NCBI RefSeq assembly: GCF_033807575.1
Contig: NC_084705.1
Coordinates: 16,672,019-16,736,018, forward strand
Direction: 5' to 3'
DNA: 64,000 nucleotides
Source: Cydia pomonella
Lineage: Eukaryota; Arthropoda; Insecta; Lepidoptera; Tortricidae
Shown: positions 47,962 to 58,980 of the stretch, in pieces
Layout of the letters: each line of letters starts with the position of its first letter
Numbering within the stretch: position 1 is the stretch's first letter
The notes under the pieces: generated by a model
Told to the model about the DNA's origin: nothing
Seen by the model: only the letters and a program-made list of their open reading frames with translations
Databases searched by the model: none
Made by a program: the position numbers and the translations under genes

Positions 47962-48260
47962 GAAAACAATTGATAAGATTTGCTTTGCCGCCGTTGGCGT
48001 ATTTTTCTTCCGAAAATACGCCAACCTATTTGCGACAGCTAAGTACCGCAGTTCCAAATGGCCGAAGACCGTCTAGACGCCCTAGGTACCGCTGGAGAGA
48101 TGAAGTGCAAAAAGACCTTAGCGAACTCGGCGCCGTCGACTGGACGGAAACGGTTTTGGACAGAAAAGCATGGCGGGCTTTGGTGTCGGAGGCCAAGATC
48201 CACATCGGATTGCTGCGCCACAGCAGTAAGAAAGTAAGTACCACAGTACCAACATTATAA
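47962..48260 (+). pseudogene. LINE ORF2 C-terminal fragment, splice-site flanked
   Basis: The frame reads NGRRPSRRPRYRWRDEVQKD, then WTETVLDRKAWRALVSEAKI. This is the C-terminal G-R-P-R-x-R-W...DR-x-x-W motif seen at the end of many insect LINE ORF2 proteins. No RT core precedes it. The piece is bordered by TTTTACAG (ending 47961) and GTAAGT (48235), so it could act as an exon of 273 bp. A 13-bp inverted repeat (47993-48005 with 48013-48025) lies at its start. No host exons were seen to join it, so it is treated as a fossil. Confidence 0.55.
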
Positions 48261-49376
48261 TAATAAGTACGGATCATCTGTTTGGCTGTTTAATGGACGC
48301 ATGCCTTCATTGATATGACCATTTGAACTTTTTAAAAACTCCACAAATAATAGTATTCGTATGCAACGTTGCTGTTGTGAAATCGAGTTTTTAACTTTTT
48401 CGAGTGACTTAGAAGTACGCAATTTGCAACCTTATTTTTAACCGGCAAAGACGACTTTGTCGTTCATTTTTAAGAAAAATAATTTTTTTAAGTGTATTTC
48501 CGTAAATTTGATTTTATGACCGTTGAGAAACCGTTTTATTCAATGATTAACGCCGTGAATATATTAAACTCGTCTGCATTCTAGTGAAAAATACGGTAGC
48601 GGCACGGAACAAATGCACAAAAACCGTTCAACGTTCCATCACTCCGAAGCCAGATCGAAATCCAATCAATTTATTCTAGCAATAAATTGAATATAGAGTG
48701 TTGAACGTGGGATTATTCTATTCTATCCAAACTTAACTCAATGATTTCAATCGTATTTTAAGGATTAAAAAAATTTAGGAGCAAATCATGAATATATTTG
48801 TACAAGCTGATATTTTCCTACGTCATTTGAACGGGCGTTAATCATAGATAAAATATTGAATACATAGCAGCAAACAATTGTGACTTCACTTCAGTTCTAT
48901 TCTCTTATTGATTTTTAAAAGTCGAACTTTTGCAATACCTACTAATAGATTAGCACCGACACTTATCAAAATGGTTGAATATTTGAAGGTGAAAGACACG
49001 TAATAAAACACACCACCCACTTAAAAGTATGTTAGGTTAATATTGACTAAATACACTTAATATCATCACCACATTTAATGTTACTAAATAATTTTATTAA
49101 AATTTGCCAGGGAACCGTAAAATAAAAGATCTTTAAAATTATTATCGCTTCACTTAACAGGTCTCTATTGAATGGGCAATACACGTAGTGGGTTAGCCTA
49201 TAGCGTACCACCAACAATTGACTTTGCGTTGGGAAAGCTTTTAAGGAACAATTGTGCTGGATTAGCCTTTCTACTGCGCTTGTTGGAGGGTAATGGTTCG
49301 CTGTTTACTGCGTATTCATCTCAGGTATGTGAATCACCAATTATTTGTAATTCGTACGGATTAAGATCATTAATTA
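48261..49376. other. non-coding DNA, no gene seen
   Basis: A 73-codon frame at 49172 lies between possible splice sites (CAG ending at 49160, GTATGT at 49324) but is closed by TGA immediately upstream and shows no domain; not called. Confidence 0.3.
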
Positions 49377-49433
49377 GACCCCGGCAATTATAGGCCCATA
49401 TCGGTTCTACCGGTTACATCTAAAATATTTGAA

Positions 49434-50260
49434 AAAAGCGGCCAAGTGCGAGTCGGACTCGCCCATGAAGGGTTCCGTACCATTTATAACATATTAAAAA
49501 AAAACTACTTACTAGATCTCGTTCAAACCAATTTTCAGTGGAAGTTTGCATGGTAATGTATATCATATATTTTTTTTAGATTTTTCATTCTGTTATTTTA
49601 GAAGTTACAGGGGGGGGGGACACATTTTACCACTTTGCAAGTGTCTCTCGCGCAAACTATTCAGTTTAGAAAAAAATGATATTAGAAACCTAAATATCAT
49701 TTTTGAAGACCTATCCCTAAGATACCCCACACGTATGGGTTTGATGAAAAAAAAAAAAAAATTATTTTTTGACGTATTAAAAAAAACTACTTACTAGATC
49801 TCGTTCAAACCAATTTTCGGTGGAAGTTAATGTACATCATATATTTTTTTTAGGTTTACCATTCTCTTATTTTAGAAGTTACAGGGGGGGGGGGGGGGAC
49901 ACATTTTACCACTTTGGAAGTGTCTCTCGCGCAAACTATTCAGTTTAGAAAAAAATTATATTAGAAACCTCAATATAATTTTTGAAGACCTATCCATAGA
50001 TACCCCACACGTATGGGTTTGATGAAAAAAGATTTTTTGAGTTTCAGTTCTAAGTATGGGGAACCCCCAAAATTTACTGTTTTTTTTTCTATTTTTGTGC
50101 GAACAACTTAATGCGGTTCATAGAATACATCTACTTACCAAGTTTGAACAGTATAGCTCTTATACTTTCGGAAAAAAGTGGCTGTCCCATAATCGGACAG
50201 ACAGACGGACATGACGAATCTATAAGGGTTCTGTTTTTTGCCATTTGGCTACGGAACCCT
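49434..50260 (-). mobile_element. AGGGTTCCGTA-family repeat, copy 2, inside the LINE
   Basis: Inverted copy of 23626-24458: AGCGGCCAAGTGCGAGTCGG at the left and GCTACGGAACCCT at the right, with the same internal ~288-bp duplication and G-runs near 49612 and 49885. It splits the LINE exactly between FEK and IHQRL codons, flanked by A-rich sequence. Confidence 0.8.
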
Positions 50261-51110
50261 AAAAATATACATCAGCGACTAACAGAACATCTTAATAATA
50301 ATCATTTCATCACCGACAAACAATACGGTTTTCGCTCAAAGTCAAACACCCTCTCGGCAACTTCAGATCTTCTTACCGAAATAAAAGTAAATATAGATAA
50401 GAAAAACATTGCACTTGGTATCTTTATTGACCTAAAAAAGGCATTTGATACAGTGAGCCCTATACTTTTACTGTCAAAGCTGAACTCCATAGGTACGAGG
50501 GGCGTTCAATATATTCGCAGTATTGATACCTTCCGACCTTTTTTAGTGACTAATTTAATACTGGCCACTGGCTGGCTGGCTAGGTTTAATACTATGAGTC
50601 ATTCATTGACATTAAAAAAAAGTAAATAAAAAAAATATAATGTTCTCTTGTTTTTCTACAATTGCCGAACAAACGTCATCACCATGGCCGATTTTGCAAT
50701 TTTACTGAAATTAGAGCACCAAGCCGTAATAAAGTTCTTGACTAAACTGGGAAAAAAAACAAAAAACTATAAAAGAAAAAATGGATTCCGTTTACCGGGA
50801 GTTTGCCCCTTCACTATCTACGGTTCAAAAGTGGTCAAGTGAATTCAAGCGTGGGAGGGAGAGCATCGAAGATGACCCTAGACCTGCTCGCCCCATCGCA
50901 GCTACTTCATTGGACAATATTAAAAAAGTGGAGAAAATTATATTAGAAGATACTCGAATGAAGTGAATTGCTGAAAGAACTAAACTTTCTATTGGTACTA
51001 TACACGATATTATCCACGACCATCTTGATATGTCAAAAGTTAGTGCAAGATGGGTGCCGTGAATGCTGACGCCTCTTCAAAAAGATACGCGAGTTGCTTG
51101 TTGTTCCGAG

Positions 51111-51119
51111 TTTATTGAC

Positions 51120-51156
<37 letters not shown>

Positions 51157-52057
51157 ATCACGCCTATTTCCCGAAGGGGTAGGCAGAGAGAGACCACGGA
51201 TTTCCACTTGCTACGATCCTGACATACCTCTTTCGCTTCCTTCACTTTCATGACTTTCCTCATACACGCTCGTCGGTTTAGGGTGCTCTTGACCTGGCCT
51301 TTCTTCAGGATTTCCCCGATTTGATCAGAGAAAGTCCGCCGAGGTCTACCCCTTCCAGCTCCCTCTTCTACTTCTCCCTTATACACTCTCTTTGTTAACC
51401 TTCTTTCACTCATTCTTTCCACGTGTCCAAACCATCTCAACATACCTTTCTCAATTTTTGTCACTACATCTTCGTTCAGTCCACACTTTTCCCTTATCAC
51501 ACTGTTCCTAATTCTATCTTGTAATTTTACACTACACACACTTCTCAACGCTCTCATTTCCACTGCATTCACTTGACTCTGATGCTTCTTCTGCCATACC
51601 CAACTTTCGCTACCATAAATAAGTGTAGGCACCAACACCCCTCTATGCACTGCCAACTGTGCTTTTTGCGACACCTTCTGGCTGCTCATAAAAGCGTTGA
51701 GTGCCCCATTCACACGGTTTCCAGCATTCACTCTCCTTTCAGTGTCTTCATCATGTTTACCGTCCCTCCCTAGTGAACAAGGTTCCCAGATACACAAACT
51801 CTTGTTCTTGTTCAACTCTTTCTTGACCAATCAAAACTTCACAGTTTGTCATACTTTCTCCCTTTTCAAATACCATTACTTTCGTCTTGCTCACATTTAT
51901 TTTCATTCCTTTCCTTTCAAAAGAGCTATGCATTCTAGTTACCATCTCCTACAATTCTTCACCCGATGACGCCAGCAATACCAGGTCATCAGCGTAAAGA
52001 AGACATTTGACGAGTAAACCTGTCATTCTCAGCCCACATACATCATTTATTGACTTA
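51111..52057 (-). mobile_element. 5'-truncated LINE inserted in the mariner, 12-bp TSD
   Basis: TTTATTGACTTA is duplicated exactly at 51111-51122 and 52046-52057. Between them lies a minus-strand LINE 3' part of 923 bp. It begins (high-coordinate end) in the RT with YADD at 51996-51985, then NVSKTKVMVFEKGES, YLGTLFTREGR and, after a frameshift near 51770, VNAGNRVNGALNAF and MLRWFGHVERM. The 3' tail is a (TATG)n microsatellite (51123-51152 on the plus strand as CATA repeats), as in RTE-like elements. There is one in-frame TAG near 51948. This dates the LINE after the mariner. Confidence 0.85.
51120..51830 (-). pseudogene. LINE ORF2 C-terminal fragment (RT thumb to C-terminus)
   Basis: A 236-codon open stretch holding RVNAGNRVNGALNAFMSSQ, LIYGSESWVWQKKHQSQVN, NSVIREKCGLNEDV and RWFGHVERMSERRLTKRV, a C-terminal pattern shared by many insect LINE proteins. 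It should be read together with the upstream YADD-containing frame (51996-51757). The final residues run through the TATG-repeat tail (MYVCMYVCM), so the true protein probably ended earlier. Non-functional: no endonuclease, truncated RT, frameshift. Confidence 0.75.
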
Positions 52058-53043
52058 CGTGGTGAAAATCCCGATGAGATACTTCAAAGGATTGTTACTG
52101 GGGATGAAACCTGGGTTCATCATTATGAACCAGAGAGCAAACAAGAATCCATGCAGTGGCACATTAAAGGTACATCTCATCCCAAAAAGTTTAAGTCCCT
52201 ACCTTCAGCCGGTAAGGTCATGGCAACGATATTCTGGGATTGTGAGGGTATATTGCTGATAGATTATAAAGATAAAGGTGTAAATATAACGGGGCAGTAC
52301 TACGCTAATATTCTACGCCAATTAAGGGAAGCAATTAAAGAAAAGAGGAGGGGAAAGTTAACTAGGGGTGTTTTGCTTCCGCATGACAATGCTCCTGTCC
52401 ATACTGCTCAGAGTGCTAAGGCTGTGGCTTGAGAATCCGGATTTGGAACTATAACCCACACGCTATACAGTCCAGACTTAGCCCCAAGCGACTTTTTTTT
52501 GTTCCCAAATCTTAAAAAAGATCTGCGAGGATATCGATTTTCTGACGATGAAGCGTTGAAGGCGGCAGTGCAAGAGCATTTTGACACTAAAAATAAAACA
52601 TATTTTTATGACGGTCTTAAAAAACTTATTGACCCATCTTTTAAGTGCAAAAGCATAGGAGAGGAATATATTGAAAAATAAAAATTGAAAAATCGGCTCG
52701 AAAATTTTAACTCTGATAGCACAAGCACAGGACGGTATAAATTTACTCCACAAATGGCTTCTTTGTAACTTGTTAACGATTAATGAGTCTAAAACTAAGT
52801 GAAGTTATTCATAATCATGATCCCTTAGTAATAAATAATGTAACATTATAAGCAGTAGAACAGGAGAAATACCTTGGCCTCATTCTGGACAATAAGCTAT
52901 CATGGAAACCACATATTGACTTCCTACGCTCCAAAATTACATCACTGACCGGTGCATTGCGACGGATTGTTCGATGTTTGCCAAAAAGGGTTCGATACAC
53001 CATTTATAATTCACTCATTAAGCCTAATCTAAAATATCTTATA

Positions 53044-53624
53044 CCTTTAAACGAGCAATTCTTGTATATATATATTTCTGTGATCTCGGAAACGGCTCTA
53101 ACGATTTCACTGAAATTTGGTATATGGGGGTTTTTGGGGGCATACAATCGATCTGGATTAGTTTTATGTTTGGAAAAACGCGTATTTTCGAGTTTTCATG
53201 CGTTTTTCTTTCGACGCAGAATATGGTCGCTAATTTCTTGTCGCCGGCCACTGTCCGTCTGGTCCAGCGGGTTAAGACGCGGGCGGCAAGAAACAACCAG
53301 TGTTACGGGTTCGAATCCCGCCCGGTGACTAACTTTTGTTTTTTTTTTATATGATCAAGCTTATATATAATATTTAAATTTTTATTGTTTTAGACAAGTT
53401 TAATTTAGTAAAAAAATGAGCTATGTAATAAGAGAAATTGACAATAGATAGCGTTACTCTGTGACAAGTGCTGTAGGGTTGAAATCGATTGTAAATAATA
53501 ATAATTGTCAGTTCGCATTTTACTTTTTAAGTTTATGTAGATTATCACCTATACACCGCCATATTACAATAAAATTAAATAGTTATAACCGAGCAAAGCT
53601 CGGTCGCCCAGGTACTTTAATAGA
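53044..53624. mobile_element. SINE-like repeat inserted in LINE ORF2
   Basis: It begins TTTAAACGAGCAATTCTTGT and ends GAGCAAAGCTCGGTCGCCCA. It carries a tRNA-like segment with A-box-like GTCTGGTCCAGCGGGTTAAG (53259-53278) and B-box GGTTCGAATCC (53308-53318). LINE coding is continuous on either side (KYLI before, IEIWGSAAK after), with a possible CTT(TA)ATA-type duplication at the junctions. The class is uncertain: it could be a composite SINE or a repeat carrying a tRNA-like piece. Confidence 0.65.
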
Positions 53625-54411
53625 AATATGGGGATCGGCCGCCAAAACTAACTTAAAACCCTTACAAATTTCACAAAATAAAATAATAAAAGTATTATTT
53701 AATTATAAGCGCCTTACACCAACTAGCTCTGTATATGAGGACACAAAAATACTAAACATTTCCCAAAGTTATGTATACAACACATGCATCCTTATGAGAA
53801 AAATCATATATAAAGATATACATAGCCATATAACGTTCAGTAAAAGATCCGAGGTACAAAAAAGGCTGACGCGACAAGCTAATAATATACTCCTGCGACC
53901 ACCCAGAACATTATATGGAAAAAATAATATAATATACGAAGGAGCTCAATTATACAACAAATTATCAAAAGATGTCAAAGACGCCAAGTTATATGCTAGT
54001 TTTCAAAAGAGCACTAAAACAATACATATTGAATAATAAATCTAGTTAGGCCGTTTGCTTATTCACCAAATATTCATAAAAATGACCAACAACATACATC
54101 TTCTAAGGCTTTTCAAAAATATATTAATAATGGAAATATAAATATAATATACATATTCCGATTAATTTGTAGTTAAAATAAAATTAAACATACTTTGCTA
54201 GGCGAGTTTAACTGTCGAGGCCAGTTAAATTGATATAATGATATTATTATTGCATTGCGCATGTTGTTACCAAGCGTCTTTGTACGTATGTCGTTCACCG
54301 TTTTTGCATGCTACCCTCTCCTATTTAGATTTAAGCAAAATTATTGTTTTCTCAGTAAGTGATTGATGTAAATCTTTTGAGAAATAAATATCTTAAACCA
54401 TAAACCATAAT

Positions 54412-54877
54412 TTCCCATAAAACCAATATCATTCCATCCTTGCAAAAAGACGGTTTTTCCTTAAATTTGTTTTCGTTCAATCTATTTATTTCTATAGTTT
54501 CAATAGTATGTGGTATTACCTAATACTAAACTGAAAAATAATAAAAAAGGTACTAATATTTTAACGATTCAAAATATAAAAGAAAAAAAATCTTGCCAAA
54601 GTTAAAAACGTGTTGCCTTAATATTACCTTAGTTAATTACCTGGGCATTGTACCGTTAAATTTTCCCTTTGTTAAAATTTACAAGCCTTCCAGGGGATAT
54701 TTCCCTTACGAAGGACACTTAAAATTTTCATTACGGCCTCTTTTAGAAGGACAGTAATTGGTGTTTTTTATTCAGACTACTGAACACGAAAAATACGTTT
54801 ATAATTTTATGTCAATAACTGTCTCTTCTATTAACATTTCGATTCTTTTGAGATGTTTTTAGCTTTGAATCTGGAAT
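54412..54877. other. non-coding DNA, no gene seen
   Basis: AT-rich flank between the jockey-like LINE and the next MITE. Confidence 0.35.
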
Positions 54878-55560
54878 ATATCGATACCTCCTAAGTATAG
54901 TGGGGCAAGAGACAATTTTTTTTATTTCACGTTTTTTAGTTATTTTTGATTAAAATACCAATATATACCTTTCACTGAAACTTCATACTAAATTCCGTAT
55001 TAGTTTATATGCTGAATTTCGTATGAAAGTGACGATATTGGTGCAATTAACATATTTTATATATTCGAACATTGTTTACAGAGGCAAGTCACTTGCACCA
55101 CAGTACGCGATATAGTTAACGCGGAGGATGCTACCAAAAGTGTGGCATACTGATACAACTAATTCACTGGGTCGACGTGGTAAAGAAACTGATAATAATC
55201 ATTTGAATTACAATATTTGATAATTTTAAAATGTTTTGATAATTAGGTAACATAAGATTCTAGTCTGAATCAAATTATATTCTAAAAATTGACATATTTT
55301 GACGTATCAAGAGCTTGTTGGCTCCGCTAAAATACGCGTATGCTGAAGTATTAAATTACTCTTATATCATAACCTGCGAAAAATTTTAAGATTCCATGAT
55401 ATAAATCTTAAGATATTTCGCTAGAAGAAATCCAAAATTGGATGGAATTACATCAACAAATAAGGAAGTTACGTTCCGTTGTACCTTTGAACCGCTCTCT
55501 CCCGCTTTCCTGCAAATCCTGATTTTGCACTTAAGTACCTCATTTAGGAGGTATCGATAT
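54878..55560. mobile_element. 683-bp MITE with perfect 17-bp terminal inverted repeats
   Basis: ATATCGATACCTCCTAA (54878-54894) is exactly inverted at 55544-55560. The interior matches, in inverted orientation, the diverged copy at 39343-39997. An 84-codon frame crossing the right end (55438-55692) is not considered a gene. Confidence 0.75.
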
Positions 55561-55707
55561 GTACTTTATTTTTCTGCCGCATATTTCTATGTATTTTATA
55601 ATAATATAAATAAAAGAATAATTGTCCGATATGGTGCAACAAATTTAGCATTATGCAAGCAGCAGAAAAATCTTGCTGGCATTTTTGTCTAGGTGCATAA
55701 GTATTAT

Positions 55708-55980
55708 AAATAAATAAATAAATATTATAGGACATTATTACACAAATTGACTAAGTCCCACAGTAAGCTCAATAAGGCTTGTGTTGAGGGTACTTAGACA
55801 ACGATATATATATTATATAATATATAAATATTTATAAATACTTAAATACATAGAAAACACCCATGACTCAGGAACAAATATCCATGCTCGTCACACGAAT
55901 AAATGCCCTTACCAGGATTTGAACCCGGGACCATCAGCTTCGTAGGCAGGGTCACACCCACTGGGCCAAACCGGTCGTCA
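55708..55980 (-). mobile_element. complete tRNA-derived SINE with 9-bp TSD
   Basis: On the minus strand the head carries A-box TGGCCCAGTGGG (55968-55957) and B-box GGTTCAAATCC (55925-55915), the RNA polymerase III internal promoter. A body with CTCAACACAAGCCTTATTGA and a (TTTA)n-type tail follow. AAGTATTAT is duplicated at 55699-55707 and 55981-55989. It is the reference copy for the fragments at 4091, 19617, 23351 and 35216. It should depend on a LINE for retrotransposition. Confidence 0.9.
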
Positions 55981-55989
55981 AAGTATTAT

Positions 55990-58314
55990 GTCAAGTATTA
56001 TATTTAATGACTTCATCACAAAGAGAACTTAACTCGTGGCATAAAATATATTTTATCTGATAGCGTCTAGACTGGAATGTTTCCTTTCTGTGGACATTTT
56101 ATAAACCTACTTCAATGTTACAGGCAATATCTTTACAATAGATGAATTAGGCTCTAAAACGATTTCAATACAAGCATTCGATTTTATACTCGTATAGAGA
56201 CTTAACAGGCTTGAAGTGGTTTCTTTGAAAAGGGTTATTGACCTGGCGTGTAACACTATAATGTTGATAAATTATTCCTCCGTCGTTAATTTTTTTAACC
56301 AGGAAAAGGTATTTTAGAGTAAAGTTCAATCTCGATTCCACTTTATGCAAACTAACGACCGGGGAAGATGCCTCGTATTAAGAGTACATATTGACCTTGA
56401 TAAGGTGGGCATCCGGCTGAAGCCTGTCACAAGGTGTCACCACGTTTGAAACCAACCGGTGGGTATATTGTCAAAGGCACAATAGGGCTTGTATTGAGAC
56501 TATAATTATTGACTTGTTGATATTTATATCGGCGGCTGATCGTAATGTTCTTGTGTAATGTTGTGACGTTAAGTAGTCACATGAAACTAATATACAGATA
56601 GGATAGATTCGTTAGGTTGCTTCAAAGATGCCCGAAGGGCAATGTGTTCAGAAATAAGAGCCCCGTGCGGGGCTCCGTCGACTCAGCTGACGAGATTTCA
56701 CATTTCACGATATGCCTAGAAATTTTATGACCTGATTTTACAAACGGACGCTGACATCTATATAATCCCAATACTGTTCTTGTTTATATTTGTTCTATCA
56801 CGTAGTAAATTGTGTAAGAGCGCGAATTTACTGATAGGACTAGTGTTTTTTTTTTTATAAATTCTGAATTTCATTTAGTATTAAAATAACTTATATCTAA
56901 TATCAAATATCAAACATTTATTCAGCAAAATGGCCACAGGGGCACTTTTACATGTCCATTTTTACAAACAATAAATTTAAAAAAAAAAAACAATTACAAA
57001 TATAGAATCTATGAAATAATAAATACTTTATTAGAGATGTATACTGTCTCTAAATGTCAAATTACACAAAAGAAACTATGATAAAAAAATAAAACCATAA
57101 AATACTAAAATTCTTTAGAGATGTATAAGTCTCTAAGTGTCAGAGATAAAATATAAAAATATATATTAAATTATCCTTAGAGATGTAGAGGGTCGCCAAG
57201 GCTTGAATTCTTATATAAATAACTAAGGCTTTGTTTGAAAGTGTTTGAAACATAGAGGCAAAACGCTGACTTATCGAATGTTGATTAATATAAGGTAGGT
57301 ATTTGGAATGTAACAATTTGGAACTATAAATTATATTTAAATCATTAAAATATAATAAAAATGATGAGTTCATAAAAATACTATCTCACTTTTGCGGAAA
57401 TCTATATCGTCGATCGAGCTGCATAAATGCGAATAGAAAAACCGCTGGACCAAAACGTTTGTCCATCAGAGCGGATACTTAATGGTTTTGGATTTTACTC
57501 CTTTTCGTTTATGTTAAGGTGGTTCGATTTTCATACAAAAAACAATCGCTATTTATTAATTAATTACACAATATTATTACATAAATAGTTGGGCATCTAT
57601 CTACTTTCGAATATTCATTTGCGCTAAATTAATATAAAAACTTTGTTTCATACAGAAATCATGCAATAATCAACGTTATATTTTTATAAATTTTACTCAA
57701 GTGTGTGTGTCAAATGTCGTGTACAAATACATTGCGGCGTTGCCACTCCATGCCTCGGGCGGCCATCGGCGCGACGTTGCGATGTTTGACGCGTTTTTAG
57801 CTGACTCTGTCGACACTGACACTCAGTGTGACCAGACGTACGATAATTGTCGTACATGTACGATAATTTGGGCCCCGGTATGACGTAATGTTCCAAAGAG
57901 CATTATCGTACACTAAAGAACTATAATTTCAGCCCTTGGATGATGCCACCTTAAAAGTCTAGTAATTTGAAGCAAAATATGACACTTTCTCTCAGAAATA
58001 GGCTAAAATTAGTATCTTTTGGGTGTTCGGCTCCTTGGTGTAAGTTTAAAGTTTAAAATGTCTCAATTTCCTGTATACCGTTTCAGTCTATCCCAAAAAT
58101 ACACAAACATAAACAGATTTTTTGCGCAATTTAGACGAATTTGTCTTTTTTTTATTATTAATTGGAAATTTAAGCTTATTTTGCTAGACATTTTTAGGGG
58201 CTGCCTTTTTGATTGGCGTACGATATTTTTTTCAACGGTACAATAATATTGACACTCAAGTACGATAATTCTCTTCCGCTCACCTGGCAACACTGCTGAA
58301 ACTTGACAGGAATG
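55990..58314. other. non-coding DNA, no gene seen
   Basis: AT-rich with short open frames. The motif GTACGATAATT recurs near 57838, 57858 and 58260. No coding exon was recognised. Confidence 0.3.
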
Positions 58315-58445
58315 GGGGCCTACTGCGAAAACCTAAATTCGCAAATTGCGGGGATCTTTCTCTTTTACTCTCACTAAGACGTAATTAGAGTGACAGAGAA
58401 AAATGCCCGAAATTGGCGAATTTCGATTTTCCCGGTAGCCGCCCT
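58315..58445. mobile_element. 131-bp foldback MITE
   Basis: GGGCCTACTGCGAAAACCTA and AAATTCGC at the left pair with GCGAATTTCGATTTTCCCGG and TAGCCGCCC at the right. No coding sequence. Confidence 0.7.
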
Positions 58446-58980
58446 GGTGCTTGAGGTACTTGATAGAAAACAACGCTGCCGCATGTTCTGAATTGTGATT
58501 TTATGTGTTTTTGGATTGAAAATGATAGCAACGTCTAAATCAAGTTGCAAAAATCATCGATATTCTGGTCCGCGAAAAACCAGGAAAAATGTAACTGTAA
58601 TTGGAGCAGAGTTGGACGTAATCGATTCCTTTTGGAATTAATTACACGATTACATTCCAGTAATCATGATTCCTCATTAATCGATTATTTGGGTAATCAA
58701 AATTAATGTAATACTGTACTTTGATTACGTCTGTCATCCATTCCTTTGGAATCGGTATTGTAATCCACTACTGTAATATTGATTCCTCGGTAATCAAGTA
58801 CTTAAGTAATCTGAATTACTTTACTTCAATTCCAGGCTTATTACTTAATTGGCAAACCTTATTTTATAATTTTGTTAATGTCACTAAAATTGTTTTTGGT
58901 CTACATGTCATTCTAGCATTTCACTTTCACATTAAATTTTGGTGTTGAATCTTAAAAATTGGGTTAATATTTATAACACA

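Larger units (their letters stand above)
50684..52681 (+). pseudogene. mariner transposase pseudogene (DD34D)
   Basis: Mariner transposase cuts and pastes the element at TA sites. The reading starts MADFAILLKLEHQAVIKFLT (helix-turn-helix region), shifts frame near 50775, and continues FAPSLSTVQKWSSEFKRGR and DDPRPARP. The LINE inserts at 51123-52045. After it come the catalytic aspartates: GDETW (52103), HDNAP (52385) and the second D of SPDLAPSD (52490), 34 residues apart, the DD34D signature. Three in-frame TGA stops (about 50964, 51059 and 52429) each sit where mariner proteins carry Arg, so each could be a CGA-to-TGA change. All catalytic codons survive, but the gene is broken by these stops, a frameshift and an insertion. 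Confidence 0.85.
50496..52700 (+). mobile_element. mariner element, decayed, split by a LINE
   Basis: The left end CGAGGGGCGTTCAATATATT follows a TA at 50494-50495, a typical mariner terminus. The transposase pseudogene fills the interior. Without the 923-bp LINE insertion the element is about 1.3 kb, the normal mariner size. The right terminal repeat is not recognisable near 52690-52740, so that end seems deleted together with part of the host LINE. The right boundary is approximate. Confidence 0.8.
49377..54411 (+). mobile_element. decayed jockey-like LINE interrupted by three insertions
   Basis: Colinear pieces of one ORF2 are found at 49377-49433 (DPGNYRPISVLPVTSKIFEK), about 50264-50493 (RLTEHLNNN...QYGFRS, then motif A GIFIDLKKAFD with its Asp at 50429), about 52740-53043 (NLLTINESKTK, then KYLGLILDNKLSWKPHID) and 53625-54036 (EIWGSAAKTNLKPLQ to the stop). 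A 3' region ends in AATAAATATC and TAAACCATAAACCAT. The catalytic YADD region is missing or reduced near 52690-52740, and stops and frameshifts are present. The intervening DNA is a foldback-type repeat, a mariner and a SINE-like repeat. The element is 5'-truncated and dead. Confidence 0.75.

Noticed and set aside
49172..49393. 73-codon frame between possible splice sites
   Set aside because: Closed immediately upstream by an in-frame TGA and without a recognisable domain.
50111..50629. 172-codon frame as a single gene
   Set aside because: It runs from the AGGGTTCCGTA repeat into LINE ORF2 and then into the mariner end, so it is a chance fusion across insertion junctions.
52957..53328. 123-codon frame as a gene
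   Set aside because: It starts in LINE ORF2 and continues by chance into the SINE-like insertion.
53255..53335. functional tRNA gene at the B-box GGTTCGAATCC
   Set aside because: No convincing full cloverleaf or anticodon arm is visible, and the segment lies inside a dispersed repeat; the same applies at 22212-22285 and 55915-55968.
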